A stretch of 64,000 bases of DNA from Glebionis coronaria (Eukaryota > Streptophyta > Magnoliopsida > Asterales > Asteraceae): NCBI GenBank assembly GCA_025667525.1, contig CM046876.1:477916557-477980556 (forward strand), in the 5' to 3' direction. Below, piece by piece: positions 12,030 to 23,935 of the stretch (positions within the stretch are counted from its first letter, which is position 1; every line of letters begins with the position of its first letter). The notes beneath the pieces were generated by a model. That model saw only the letters and a program-made list of their open reading frames with translations. It made no database searches and was not told where the DNA came from. A program made the position numbers and the translations under genes.

Positions 12030-12494
12030 ATGAAGAGATCATGGAATGACGACCGTGAGATCGAAAACTTAGCTATGGAAAATTGCATGATGATCCTCAA
12101 TAATCGTGTGGGCCAAAACAATTCAGATTCAAGTAGGGTTTTCCAATGCAAGACATGCAACAAGAAATTTTCGTCGTTTCAAGCGCTTGGTGGCCATCGA
12201 ACAAGTCACAAGAAGCCTAAGTCAAGTGAAGACATAGTCACAAAGGTGAAGACGCATGAATGTTCCATTTGTGGATTGGAGTTTGAGCTCGGGCAGGCGT
12301 TGGGTGGTCACATGAGGAAGCACCGTGATAGTGTGGCGGATAAGAGTGTCCGGGCTAAATTGTCAGTGGTACCCGCGGTGGTTGATGCTGCAACAAAAGG
12401 GTTGTTTTTGGATATGGATTTGAACTTGACACCATTTCAGAATGAGTTGAGAATATGGAATCGTAGTAGTGGAATGGCGGGAATTGCTATTTAG
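12030..12494 (+). CDS. C2H2 zinc-finger transcriptional repressor, ZAT11/ZAT12-like
   Basis: This 154-residue protein is predicted to be a nuclear DNA-binding repressor of stress responses. Two plant-type C2H2 fingers are visible: finger 1 with C40, C43, H56 and H60, and finger 2 with C78, C81, H94 and H98. Both carry the plant-specific QALGGH helix. DLNLTP at 130-135 is an EAR repression motif, known to recruit TOPLESS-type co-repressors. An L-box-like stretch lies at 12-23 ([12 protein letters not shown]), and the N-terminus is basic. Length, two fingers, C-terminal EAR motif and lack of introns all fit subgroup C1-2i (ZAT11/ZAT12 in Arabidopsis). The first in-frame ATG follows a TATA box and an A-rich leader. 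The frame is intact and is the only clear host gene in the window. The exact orthologue cannot be decided here. Confidence 0.93.
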   Translation: MKRSWNDDREIENLAMENCMMILNNRVGQNNSDSSRVFQCKTCNKKFSSFQALGGHRTSHKKPKSSEDIVTKVKTHECSICGLEFELGQALGGHMRKHRDSVADKSVRAKLSVVPAVVDAATKGLFLDMDLNLTPFQNELRIWNRSSGMAGIAI

Positions 12495-12758
12495 TTGTAT
12501 CTTCATTTGTATTTACTTTTTAGATAGGATTTTTGATTAGTTTATAATTCTTGTATAGTTATATGATGATGATGTATATATGCAGAATGTATACAGATGT
12601 AATGCAAAATACATGTACGATGATAATACTATGCAAATTAGATGTGGCCGTGTAAGTTTTAGTTAAACATATAGCGATATAGAGTAAGTTAAAACAAATA
12701 TTGAAGTGCAGTTGTGACTGAATTTCAAGGTTTTAGTTCTCTAAGTCAAGGCGGCTGT
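12495..12758 (+). other. 3' flank of the zinc-finger gene
   Basis: This is AT-rich sequence holding the likely 3' UTR. I see no strong polyadenylation signal and no other feature before the GATC-rich repeat that begins near 12759. Confidence 0.5.
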
Positions 12759-13646
12759 TAAGATCCCGATTCCACCTGAGATCGTTTTTGTCTTTGCAAT
12801 ATCGAGATCGTAAGATCCTACCAATTAATCACGTTATGCAAGCAATCCATAAACGAGTCAAACTTTTTTTTTCTACTCATCATCAAAGATAAATTTATAT
12901 AATACCCGCTTAAAAATGTCAAAGTTTAAATTTAGAATAATAAAATAAAAGTAAAACACAAAAAAGTTATGTCTCACTCGTCACATTCATGATTACATAA
13001 CATGCGTATATACGTCTCAAAACAAAGTACATCACTAGTATCAATATGAATAAGCTATCTAAACTAATACGTAAGATCCTACCAATTAATCACGTTATGC
13101 AAGCAATCCATAAACGAGTCAAACTTTTTTTTTCTACTCATCATCAAAGATAAATTTATATAATACCCGCTTAAAAATGTCAAAGTTTAAATTTAGAATA
13201 ATAAAATAAAAGTAAAACACAAAAAAGTTATGTCTCACTCGTCACATTCATGATTACATAACATGCGTATATACGTCTCAAAACAAAGTACATCACTAGT
13301 ATCAATATGAATAAGCTATCTAAACTAATACTTAAAGGTTAATAGTTAAAACTTTGAAAAGAGTAAAAAAACAGTATGTTAGAAACTTTTTGCTTCACGC
13401 AACATGAGAAGAACCTTGATTTGTTTAATGTAATGTGGATTTAGAAAAAAAATATTATGTTTACTTATTAAAAAATCAGGAAATTAAACGTCAATACTTG
13501 TTACTGAGATCAGCGAATTCGTATTTATCCTTTTTGGGCCTAAAAAAGTTATGGGTTAGTAAGTATGTAAGTGAGAAAGTTAGTAACTTGGCAATTTGGT
13601 AAACTCGTATCGACACGCGATCTTACGATCTTACATGCGATCCTAC
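12759..13646. mobile_element. GATC-rich DNA-transposon-like repeat, left part
   Basis: The left end TAAGATCCCGATTCCACCTGA (approximate) resembles the inverse of 36984-37003, GATCTTACGTTCCCACCTGA. Between them, once nested elements are removed, GATCTTAC/GATCCTAC motifs are repeated near both ends, like subterminal repeats of a DNA transposon. The copia element was inserted here, as shown by its CCTAC target duplication. No transposase is present and no outer target duplication is clear, so classification is tentative. Confidence 0.4.
12809..13330. repeat. Perfect 261-bp tandem duplication
   Basis: 12809-13069 and 13070-13330 appear identical, including a run of nine T residues. The unit starts CGTAAGATCCTACC and ends AAACTAATA. 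The identity implies a very recent duplication or an assembly artefact. It contains no coding region. Confidence 0.93.
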
Positions 13647-14380
13647 TGAAAGCTCATGGACATAAAATTAATATTCGTGTGATAGGATCGAACTCAGGAT
13701 TACGGGATTGCACACAATACGTAAAGGGTTAATTTTATTTATTAAATATATTTTATATATTTATTAAATCAAACCAAACTTAACTAAACAATGGTTAATT
13801 AAATTAAAAGTTAAGTTAAATAACCATTAAGGAATTATATGAGAAAAGGAAAGTCGGAAAAGTTCTGGAAAACCCCCTTGTGGTTCCACCGACCGTCGGC
13901 TGGGGGAGAGGCAAAGGGAAACAATTTTGTTTCCTAATTAGTGTGTTACTTGGAAAACAAGATTTGCTAAGCCCTATATAAACACATTAATCCCCTCATA
14001 ATTTTTTGTCCCCTATTTCCCTCTCTCTTTTGCGATCGCCGAAACAAACACACCTTAGGGTTGCTTGATTTTTGATTTTGCTAAATTCCACAAGCGTTGA
14101 AGTTGCGGTTTGCAAGTGCTAGACTTACGGTTAGCCCGTTGCATTACGTGTGTACAAGAGCGTAATATAAATTTGCTTTAAACTATATCTTTGTATAGTT
14201 CTTCACAAACCCTAATTGGTGATTCGTCGGTGTTCTTGTGTATCTACGCTAGGATAAAGGTATGTAACCCTAATCGATTAATTATAATTGTGTTATTAAT
14301 GATCTTGTTAAATCGCTTCCGCTAACGTGCTTTGATCTTTATTATGATTATATAATTGTTATGAATGTCATAAACCATCA
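13647..14380 (+). repeat. Copia 5' LTR (734 bp)
   Basis: Starts TGAAAGCTCATGG and ends AAACCATCA. A TATA box (TATATAA) lies at 13975-13982, conserved in the 3' LTR near 20515-20523. Confidence 0.93.
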
Positions 14381-14396
14381 GTGACATCGAGAGCCG
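14381..14396 (+). other. Diverged primer binding site of copia
   Basis: GTGACATCGAGAGCCG directly follows the LTR. It resembles the usual tRNA-Met primer site TGGTATCAGAGCC but with several changes, so initiator-tRNA pairing would be weak in this copy. Confidence 0.55.
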
Positions 14397-15681
14397 TTTT
14401 AACATGTTATACTTATCGAAATCTAAAGGTTTTTTTAACTAATGGTGATTTGAGTTAAAACTACATGTTGTTTTTTAAGTTTTAACAAAAATTAGGGTTT
14501 TGTTTTTTTTGTTTTTTAAAATCGGCCTAGCCGAATTTTATATTAAATTTTTTTTTGTAAACCCTAAAATTACATGGTAAATTTTTTTAGATGTTTGCAT
14601 GAATTAATTGTTATGTCATGTATGGTTACGATCCGTAGTATTTTAATTGTTAAGAATATGTGGGAGATCCGTGATGAACGTGCATGTTTTTCACGGATCA
14701 ATGGGATTTTATATGCTATTTGCTTTATTTGATTCAAAGTTTTAAAATTAGGAAAGACTTTTTATGTTTATAAAAAACCTAGATTTTATGTTCTTTGAAT
14801 AAATTGTTATGCATGTGGCTATTTGATTTAGTTTTTTTTGTACCTACTTGTTTTCATACGTTTTATATTGATTGTATGTTGTAAACAAAGGGTAATTTTT
14901 TTTCCAAAAAAAACTAATATGGACTAAATCATATAAAAATTAATGAATTGTTTTGAGATTTAATTATATATGATTTGCGTTGATTGGAATTGTAATAATA
15001 ACTTAAAGGCCTACTCAATTTTGACAAACTATAAAGTGGGTATAACGCACCGCTCGTCATGTACCCGGTTAAGGAAGGAGGTGTTATGCTTCAACGCTGA
15101 CCAAATTCCCGGCTTGCCTGTGCGTCAAAGTTGGAATTACCTACGGTTATTATCCTTTAACCTCAACTTGCAAATATATGAGAAAAATTTAGTCTCACTA
15201 AAAGGTTTACTAAAAGTTTTATTAAATTGATGCTATGGAGATGTATGCATGCTTCTTCATACATGATTTTGACACCAAAATCAATACCCTTAAATTTAAG
15301 TCTTATGCCATCTTATTGACGAACACTTGAAGTTACAATTGTCGTTAAATGAGATTTTGGACGATGTTGTAATGGAGAGAAAACTTCATGACTGAATAAG
15401 ATTGCACATGAAGGTTTTACGTTCTTTAGATTAGTCAACTTGATTGAGTTACTCAGTGAGACCTGGAAACGTAAGGCATAAAGTAGGGATGAAACATGTT
15501 TACGATGAAACATGTTTACCGTGTTGAATACATTTGTCACTAGTAGATCAACTGATGTGATAAGTTTATGTCAATATGGATTCTAGTTTCAAGGAAAACA
15601 CTATGGTTTTTTTACCGGGGTAATTTATTTTCTTGAATGGTATTATCAAAAATACTAATGTTTGAACTTATTTCTGTAGAA
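14397..15681 (+). other. Copia 5' untranslated leader
   Basis: This is AT-rich, non-coding sequence between the primer site and gag. An 86-codon frame at 14970-15230 has no family resemblance and is treated as chance. Confidence 0.6.
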
Positions 15682-18600
15682 ATGGCTCAACCCGAACATA
15701 ATATGACTATGAGTTATGCGTTCAAAGGTTTCTTTGAGCATCCCGAACTTACTGACCCTAACTTCAATGATTGGTATCGCTCACTAAGAATAGTTATGAG
15801 AGCAGCGGGTACTATCAATATCTTGAATACTCCTTATCCGGAGGATCTTGCTGAAGGAGCATCTGATGCGCAAAGGCTTGAACACGCTGCTAATGTAAAG
15901 AAGCACTCTGAGGTGGTTGTTTTAATGTTAGGAAGAATGGCTTCTCCACTTCAACAGAAGTATGAGCTATGTTCTGCTAAGAGAATGCTTGATGAGCTCA
16001 AGGCTATGTTCGAAAAGCCACAAGCTGTGGAAATCTACGACTTGGTAGATTCTCTTCATAGTTGCAAGCAATCTCCTAGAAAGTCTGTAAGTGCCCATTA
16101 TTTGGATATGAGGGGTTATATGGAACAGCTCATTGCACTAGGACAACCCTATGATCATAATATGGCTATCAACTTGATCAATAGGTCCCTTAACAAGGAC
16201 TTCAATGATTTTGCTCGTAACTATAATATGCATTGCATGGGGAAGACAGTGAATGATTTGCATGCAATGCTCATTGACTACTAAAAGGGGTTAAAGGACA
16301 AGGCATCTACTTCTACTCCTCCTGTGCTTTATGTATAAAAGGGTGGAGTGAGTAAGGCAAAACCGAACAAGAACAACAAGAAAGGCAAGGGTGATAAGGG
16401 AAAACAAGTTGCAACTTACTCTAAACACAAGCAAAACTTTGTCAAGAAGAATCAATCTCAGAAGGATGAGACTTGTTTCCATTGCAAGGCAAGTGGACAC
16501 TTGAAGAGGAACTGCCCTCTTTATCTCGAGGAGTTGCGAGAAATAAAGAAGAAGGTTGAGCTTGGTGCTGTAGCATCTTCAGTTAACTTATATTTGAGTT
16601 ATTTAATCTTACATACAAATCAAATTCATGGGTATATGATACGGGGTGTGGTATTAACATTTGTAATAATATGCAGGGATTTGAGTTGGAGAGGAATCTT
16701 ACCTGTGGGGAACAATTTCTGCATGTGGGCAATGGCGCACAAGTAGCGGTTGAAGCTATAGGAACATTTAATCTAGTTTTACCTTCGGGTCTAGTACTGA
16801 GATTAAATAATTGTCATTTTGCACCTAATATTTCTAGGGGTGTTATTTTCTTTTCGTGTATGTTGGATCTTGGATTTATTCACACTATTGATAATAATAG
16901 AATTTTTGTATTCAATGATGGCTTATTCTATTTTGATGCAATTTCTGTGAATGGTGTTTTTGAAATTAACATGCATGATAATAATTCCAAGAGAAAGATT
17001 AATTCTGTGTTTAGCATGAATAAGAATAGAAAGTTAGACAAGAACTCTTCTTATCTTTGGCATTGTAGACTTGCCCATATTGGGAAGACTCGCATACAAA
17101 AGCTTCAACGTGATGGTCTTTTGGAAAATATCAATGATGAATCATTTGATAACTGTGAGTCTTGTATCTCTGGAAAGATGACCAAGAAACCTTTTAATAG
17201 CAATATTGAAAGGGCTACTGAACTACTTGGTTTAATACACACTGATGTATGTGGACCACTTAGACATGTGTCAAGGAAAGGTGCTACCTACTTCTTAACA
17301 TTTACGGATGATTATAGTCGTTATGGTTATGTTTATTTACTTAAGCATAAACATGAGGTATTTGAAACATTTAAAGTGTTTAAGGCAGAAGTAGAACTAC
17401 AACTAGGAAAGAAGATTAAAGCTCTTCGTTCTGATCGAGGTGGTGAATATTTAATTCAAGAGTTTAAAGATTACTTAAGTGAAAATAGAATTGTTCAGAA
17501 ACTCACTTCTCCATATACTCTACAACAAAATGGTGTATCCGAAAGGAGAAATCGTACATTATTAGATATGGTGCGAACTATGTTTAATCTTACAACTTTA
17601 CTTTTATCCTTTTGGGATTATTCTTTAGAATCTCATGTTCGTATTCTGAATATGGTTCCCACAAAGAAGGTTGATAAGACACCATATGAACTATGGCATG
17701 GCAAAAGCCATATTTTTCTTATTTAAAGATTTGGGGTTGTGAGGCGTATGTGAAACGCGACTCTAGAGATAAACTCCAACAACGCTCTGTAAAATGTATC
17801 TTTGTAGGTTACCCTAAGGAAACTATGGGTTACTACTTTTATTATCCGGTTGAGAACAAAGTTGTTGTGGCTCGGTATGGAGACTTCCTTGAAAGTGATC
17901 TTGTAAATCAAGAACTCAGTTGGAGGGATTATGATCTTGAAGAAATTCAAGAAGATACATTGCCTTCTGAAAATACTAGCGAAGAAATTACAATAGAGCC
18001 AGAAAGTCTAGGAGCTCCACCAGAATTAATTCCTCCACGTAGGTCTAAGAGAACCGTGCGTGCGCCAAGCAAACTATGTCTTAACATAGAGGATGATGAG
18101 GAGGAAGTAGGAGATCTTGGTGAACCTACTAACTATCGATCCGCAATGCATGATGCAGAAAAGTTAAAATGGATAGTAGCGATGACTGATGAAATGAAAT
18201 CCTTGAAAGTAAACGATGTTTGGATTCTTGTTGACGCACCTAAAAATGCTAAAGTAGTGAAAAATAGGTGGATTTTCAAGAAGAAAACTAACATGGATGG
18301 TGAAGTACAATCCTATAAAGCACGTTTAGTAGCTAAAGGTTTTACTCAAACTTTTGGCGTAGACTACGACGAGACATTTTCTCCTGTAGCAGACTTACGA
18401 GCTATTAGGATTCTCATAGCTATAGTAGCATACTATGACTATGAGATATGGCAAATGGATGTTAAAACTGCCTTCTTGAACGGTCGCTTAGATGAGGAAA
18501 TCTATATGCAACAACCGGAAGGGTATGTTGATCCTAAATATCCAAAACGTATGTGCAAACTTCAAAGATCTATTTATGGTTTGGAGCAAGCATCACGTCA

Positions 18601-19711
18601 ATGGAATAAACGATTTGATGAAGAAATCAAAAAGTTCGGATTTATTCAAAATCATGATGAGCCATGTGTATATCGCAAAGCTAGTGGGAGTGATGTAGTA
18701 TTCCTAATTTTATATGTCGATGACATATTAATCATGGGAAGTAACATTCCAAGACTTAAGGAAGTTAAGGATTATCTTGGTAAATGTTTTTCTATGAAGG
18801 ATTTAGGAGATGCTGCATATATTCTGGGAATTAAAATCTATCGAGATAGGAAAAGACGGTTAATTGGTCTAAGTCAAGATGCTTATATTGATAAGATATT
18901 AAAGAAGTATAGTATGCATAATTCCAAGAAAGGTTTTCAACCTATGAAAGTTAAGCATGAATTAGGTCATGAGTTAGATGCATCAACACCCGAATAGCTA
19001 GCTTACATGCGGAAGGTGCCTTATGCTTCGGTTGTAGGATCTATTATGTATGCTGTAAGATGTACAAGGCCTAATGTGGCGTTTGCTCAAAACTTGGTCC
19101 GTAGATACCAACAGAATCCAGGGAAGCTCCACTGGACTGCTGTTAAACATATTCTAAAATATCTGAGGAATACGAAAGATATGTTTTTGGTATTTGGGGG
19201 TAAACTAGACACATAACTGAAAGTTATAGGTTTCTGTGATGCGTCCTGGCAGTGTGATAAAGACAATATGAAGTCTCGGACGGGTTACGTGTTTGTCATC
19301 AATGGAGGAGCAGTTGACTGGAAGAGCAAGAAGTAGACAACCATTGCTATGCATGCAACTCAATCTGAGTACATGGCTGCTTAAGAAGCTGTAATGGAAG
19401 CTGTTTGGATTAGGAAGTTTATTGAAGATCTTGGAGTGATGCCTGCAATTAAAGAACCTTTTGATATATATTGCGACAATTCTGCGACAATTATATTCGC
19501 CAATGATCCTGGAGTCATGAAAGGCGCCAGACATTTTAAACGTAGATATCACTACGTACGAGAACAAGTGGAGGCTCATGAAATAAAATTAATTAAAGTT
19601 CACACAGATGATAACGTAGCTTATCCTTTTACTAAGGCTTTACCTAGACCAAAGGTAGTTAAGCACGCCAAGGCGATTGGGCTACAACTAGCTAGCGAAT
19701 TCATGCAATAA
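15682..19711 (+). pseudogene. Copia gag-pol polyprotein gene, disabled
   Basis: Gag starts at 15682 (MAQPEHNM) and runs into a zinc knuckle, CFHCKASGHLKRNC, near 16478. In-frame TAA codons at 16282 and 16336 break it, and the frame changes near 16590-16620. The protease active-site triad DTG is visible near 16630. The pre-integrase HHCC region is near 17060-17170, and the integrase D,D,E residues sit in HTDVCG, SDRGGEY and NGVSERRN. A one-base shift near 17700 separates integrase from reverse transcriptase, where YVDD is intact near 18715. The RNase H part (19007-19711) carries stops TAG 18995, TAA 19214, TAG 19334 and TAA 19382. All domains are present in copia order, but this copy cannot make its proteins. 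Confidence 0.95.
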
Positions 19712-20174
19712 ATCTGTTGATTAGTATTTGGATAAAGGATGTTAGACATTATTGAATTGATGAAATAAAGATAAAGTTTCGTTTATTTTTTGTTATTTGA
19801 TTTTGTATCTTATTTTACATGTTTTATATCCATGAATAATAGTTATGTTCAAAACGTACGTTGTCGATTAATAATATGGGAATATAATTAAACTAAGACA
19901 ATTCAAAATAGTGACAGAGTGTAGTAAGATGTTTGTGTGGCCACACCCAAATGTGTTTTGGTAATCTTACTATATCTGTAAACGAGAAACAGAATGGTTA
20001 ATGAAGGAATGACTGAGATCCATATCCTATTAACGTTTCATTTTGAAATGGAAGGATAATAATAAATGATGAATCATTTAAAAGGTTTTTCCAGGAAATC
20101 TTACTCGAGTTGTGCTAGTGACATTGCTAGTGTAACTAGACGCTAGTCAATGTAATCACGATATTCAATTTTGT

Positions 20175-20186
20175 CCAAGTGGGAGC
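20175..20186 (+). other. Copia polypurine tract
   Basis: CCAAGTGGGAGC immediately precedes the 3' LTR start at 20187, the usual site of plus-strand DNA priming. Confidence 0.8.
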
Positions 20187-20784
20187 TGAAAGTTTATGGA
20201 CATAAAATTAATAGTTGTGTGATAGGATCGAACTCGGGATTACGGGATCGCACACAATACGTAAAGGGTTAATTTTATTTATTAAATATATTTTATATAT
20301 TTATTAAATTAAACCAAACTTAACTAAATAATGGTTAATTAAATTAAAAGTTAAGTTAAATAACCATTAAGGAATTATATGAGAAAAGGAAAGTCGGAAA
20401 AGTTCCGGAAAACCCCCTTGGGGTTCCACCGACCGTCGGCTAGGGGAGGGGCAAAGGGAAACAATTTTGTTTCCTAATTAGTGTGTTACTTGGAAAACAA
20501 GATTTGCTAAGACCTATATAAACACATTAATCCCCTCGTAATTTTTGTCCCCTCTTTCCCTCTCTCTCTGCGATCGCCGAAACAAACACACCTTAGGGTT
20601 GTTTGATTTTCCATTTTGCTAAATTCCACAAGTGTTGAAGTTCTGGTTTGCAAGTGCTAGACTCACGGTTAGCCCGTTGCATTACGTGTGTACAAGAGCG
20701 TAATATAGTTTTGCTTTAAACTATATCTTGGTATAGTTCTTCACAAACCCTAATTGGTGATTCGTCGGTGTTCTTGTGGATCTA
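20187..20784 (+). repeat. Copia 3' LTR, left part (continues at 36787-36922)
   Basis: This matches 13647-14244 of the 5' LTR and stops at ATCTA, where the Athila element begins. The sequence resumes after the second ATCTA (36782-36786) and ends at 36922 in AAACCATCA. 598 + 136 = 734 bp, exactly the 5' LTR length. Confidence 0.95.
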
Positions 20785-23388
20785 TGATGAGTTACTTAAT
20801 ACTCATCATTTTACCCTAAGTTAAATGAATAAAAAAGGCAAAAACGAGATAAAAAACGTACATATATCTTGTGTTTTCTGATTTTATTTTGCAGATCCGG
20901 TTTCTCGACAAAAAGACGAAAACAAAGTCCAAAAGTCAACTCAAGCACGGTTTTGAAAAGAGCACGAAAAAACGAGGACAAAAAAAACCGATCCGGAAAC
21001 TCAATTTATAATTTTACGGGCTAACCCACGCCCGTTTAACGGGCCGGATCAGCCCGTTAAATTATTTTTAGTCAACGAAAACAAAGTAACCAAATCACTA
21101 AAGTGAACCCAAAATTTTAAACATTCGGAAATTAAAGTTTCATTTGTTTGGGCCATATTCACATTTTAGCCCGAAATGATAACCACCAGCCCATTTTCCC
21201 TTTATCACCAACCATCACTTTATCACTAATTTAGGTTTCATCTAATTTATCAGCCTCCATTTTTTTCCTATCCCATCTCACCAAATCAAAACAAAAGTAT
21301 CACAATCCATTCCAAATACATAAAGACAAGATAGATGACTATTTCTTTTTTGATCAAGACATATGAAGCAATCAAGCCCTACCCACGTGAATGATCCACC
21401 GTGGCGATCCTTGTCAAAAAAATGAGCGCCAAATCCATTTATTTTCAAGAATGGCCAAGATTGAAGGATGCATTTCAAATATTTTCACCAATGGCTGTGA
21501 TTACTTCAAAGAAGCACAAATTGAAGATTTTGAGTTTTCCTCTCACATAGAAAGCACAAGACAAAGAGGACCAAGCTTCTATATAAAGACCCAAAAAGAC
21601 TGAAGACCGACATGTAATTTTTAGGGTTAATCTTTAATTTTAATTATTGTCATTTTAAATTTTCAAAAATTAATTTTCAGTTTCATCAATCTATTGTATT
21701 CGAATGTTTTTTTTTTTAATCCCAAGATAATTTGATTATTGTGTTTGAAATTTGTTCTTGTTCAGTTTCTATATTGTTCTTAATATAAAAATGGTGATTG
21801 TTCTTATTTAGTTGCTACTGCCTTGATTAATTTGAAAAAGAAAAAAGAAAAAAAAAAGAGAGTACTACTTTGTTGCTGCCATTTATAATTAAAAAAAAAA
21901 AGATTGTTTAACATTTTTCTTTGCTGCTACTATTCGGTTGTAAAAAAAAAGGATTAACCCTTTGTTACTACTAAACTCACAAAAAAATATAATAAGAAAG
22001 AAAGTGGTGGTGTGGGTTACTGTATGAAACAATAAAGAAAAGGGTGTCACTCCTTGTTGTTGCTGTTGGAATAGAAACGAAAAAGAAAGGGGTGATGATT
22101 GTTGAAGTTGCTTGTTCGAAAGATGGATATTCATGTATCTTGGGTTAATTTTTCTCAAAGGAGGTTTACATGTTTGGATTAATTTGGATTTTGGGTTAGT
22201 TTTATTTTGCCGCATCTCTCGAAATATTGTAAGTTTATTTATTTTGTTTACAAATCGAATGATGAATCTGTGCTATATGCTACTGTGTTATTAGATGATT
22301 TTATTTTGTTACCATTTTGTTACCTGTTTTAAATTCAGTAGTGTTGGTATTACTTTAATCACAATTGCAAATAAAAAAGCAAGTATTGGTAGTGATATTC
22401 TTTTTTTACTTGTATCTCTTGGTCCATCTAGTAGTATGTGGTATTATTTTTGTTGAATAAAATAGTAGTAGTAGTATTTATCTGTTGTTGGTTTAAAAGT
22501 TTGTAGAATATGGTTTTGTTTTTATGTGATGTTCACGTGAGAAGTTAAAAAAAAAAAAATAGGTTCAAAAAAAAAAAAAAAAAAAAATAGCTTTGAGGGG
22601 AATCGAACACACAACCCCCAACTTACGTTAAGTTATTTCAACACATACTAGTTTACCATCTCTGCCACTCATGCTTTCTTGTTTCAAGTTACTTTCATTA
22701 ATTAATATAGAAAACGTTTATTTACTAAATAATTTTCCTATTGTTGTTAAGATAGTTTAAAAAATTCTCTTGTTTTTTGAAAAATTTGGAGTCGTTTATA
22801 AAACGTTGTTTCTTTTAGTTCATAAAAATAATGATTTAGTTTAGTATTTTTTTTAGAAGATAATTTAAAAATTAATTAAAGAGTTTAAAATAGTATAAAA
22901 ATTCAAATATTTTTTTTAGTAATTTTTTTATTTTTATCATTTTGGAGGTTTAGAAACTAGGTTGAATTTTTAGGACATTATTTACCTTAGTTAATAGATT
23001 AGTCGCGTTTTAGGATTCCCGCTATTCGTTTAATGCTTATATTTTGTAGTCATAACTTGCCTAAAATGTTTCATATAGATTTTTAGATTTTCTCTTGCCT
23101 AATTTATCATTCCCTTAGATAATTAAAAAAAAAAAAAAAAAAAAAAAAAATTCAAGAACCAATCATTCAAGCATCAAATACCAAAATCCGTGCGCCGATT
23201 CAATTCACGATTTCGCGAGGAAACGACTTGGGACGATTCGATTATCACTTTTTCCTAATCGTGATTTTCTTATCAATACTTCCCGATCACATATATTTGT
23301 GATTTCACATTTCACTTCTTTTCCTAAAGAGTGATCCGTCTAATTACTATATATATATATATTTTGCTATACTATATCGAAGTTATCA
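20785..23388 (+). repeat. Athila 5' LTR (2604 bp)
   Basis: Starts TGATGAGTTACTT and ends GAAGTTATCA. TATATAAA at 21580-21587 (and 32210-32217 in the 3' copy) is the likely TATA box. The part after it contains long A and T runs and an antisense tRNA-like segment. Open frames inside are not conserved coding regions. Confidence 0.95.
22590..22674 (-). ncRNA. tRNA-like / SINE-head sequence, antisense in the Athila 5' LTR
   Basis: Read on the minus strand from 22674, the segment begins GCATGAG and has an A-box-like TGGCAGAGATGGTAAA (22667-22652) and a B-box-like GTGTTCGATTCCCC (22610-22597). Long T runs follow (22589-22550), which would end Pol III transcription. The acceptor arms pair only partly (GCATGAG against CTCAAAGC) and the middle does not form a standard tRNA. 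It is more likely a tRNA-derived SINE head or fossil than a working tRNA. Confidence 0.55.
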
Positions 23389-23394
23389 AATTTT

Positions 23395-23412
23395 TGGCGC
23401 CGCTTGCCGGGG
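23395..23412 (+). other. Athila primer binding site (tRNA-Asp type)
   Basis: TGGCGCCGCTTGCCGGGG lies six bases after the LTR end. This closely matches the primer site typical of the plant Athila lineage. Confidence 0.88.
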
Positions 23413-23935
23413 AAATTTGTGAACGAGTTTGGCATCGGCTTTGGAAGATTAGTGACTTGAAGACCCTTTCGTTTTCGAAAGTTAAAAGTTTAAAGAAAAC
23501 AATATAAAAGTAACAAAAATATTTTTCTTTTCTTTTTTACTATATAGTATCATATAAAAAAACAAAAAAATACAAAAAGATTTGTTGTTTACAATGTTTA
23601 ATAAATAGAATCTACTAATCAATATTATTCCTCAACGAAAAAGGGTAATATTATAATAAGTTCCCAATCTTAAAGATTAAAACTTCCTTTGTATCACTTG
23701 AGTGTTGGGGTGTACCTTTTGTGAATTAGCAAACTATATAAGAAGGGATTAAGGAGGGTTGTTCCAACGAACTACGACCCGAATTGGAAAAGGCACTTAA
23801 GAGCTTCGCGCCGCCTCGTTCCTCCGCCTTTCTTTGTGAGCTTATTCATAATAGAATTACCGTATCTCTTGATGATTATTGGTTAAGTTCATCGTTTTTC
23901 GTAGCCTTTCGCCTTTATTGAATTGTTTTTGGTGC

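Noticed and set aside
22590..22674. Functional tRNA gene
   Set aside because: A- and B-box-like motifs are present, but the acceptor and anticodon arms do not pair properly; listed only as tRNA-like.
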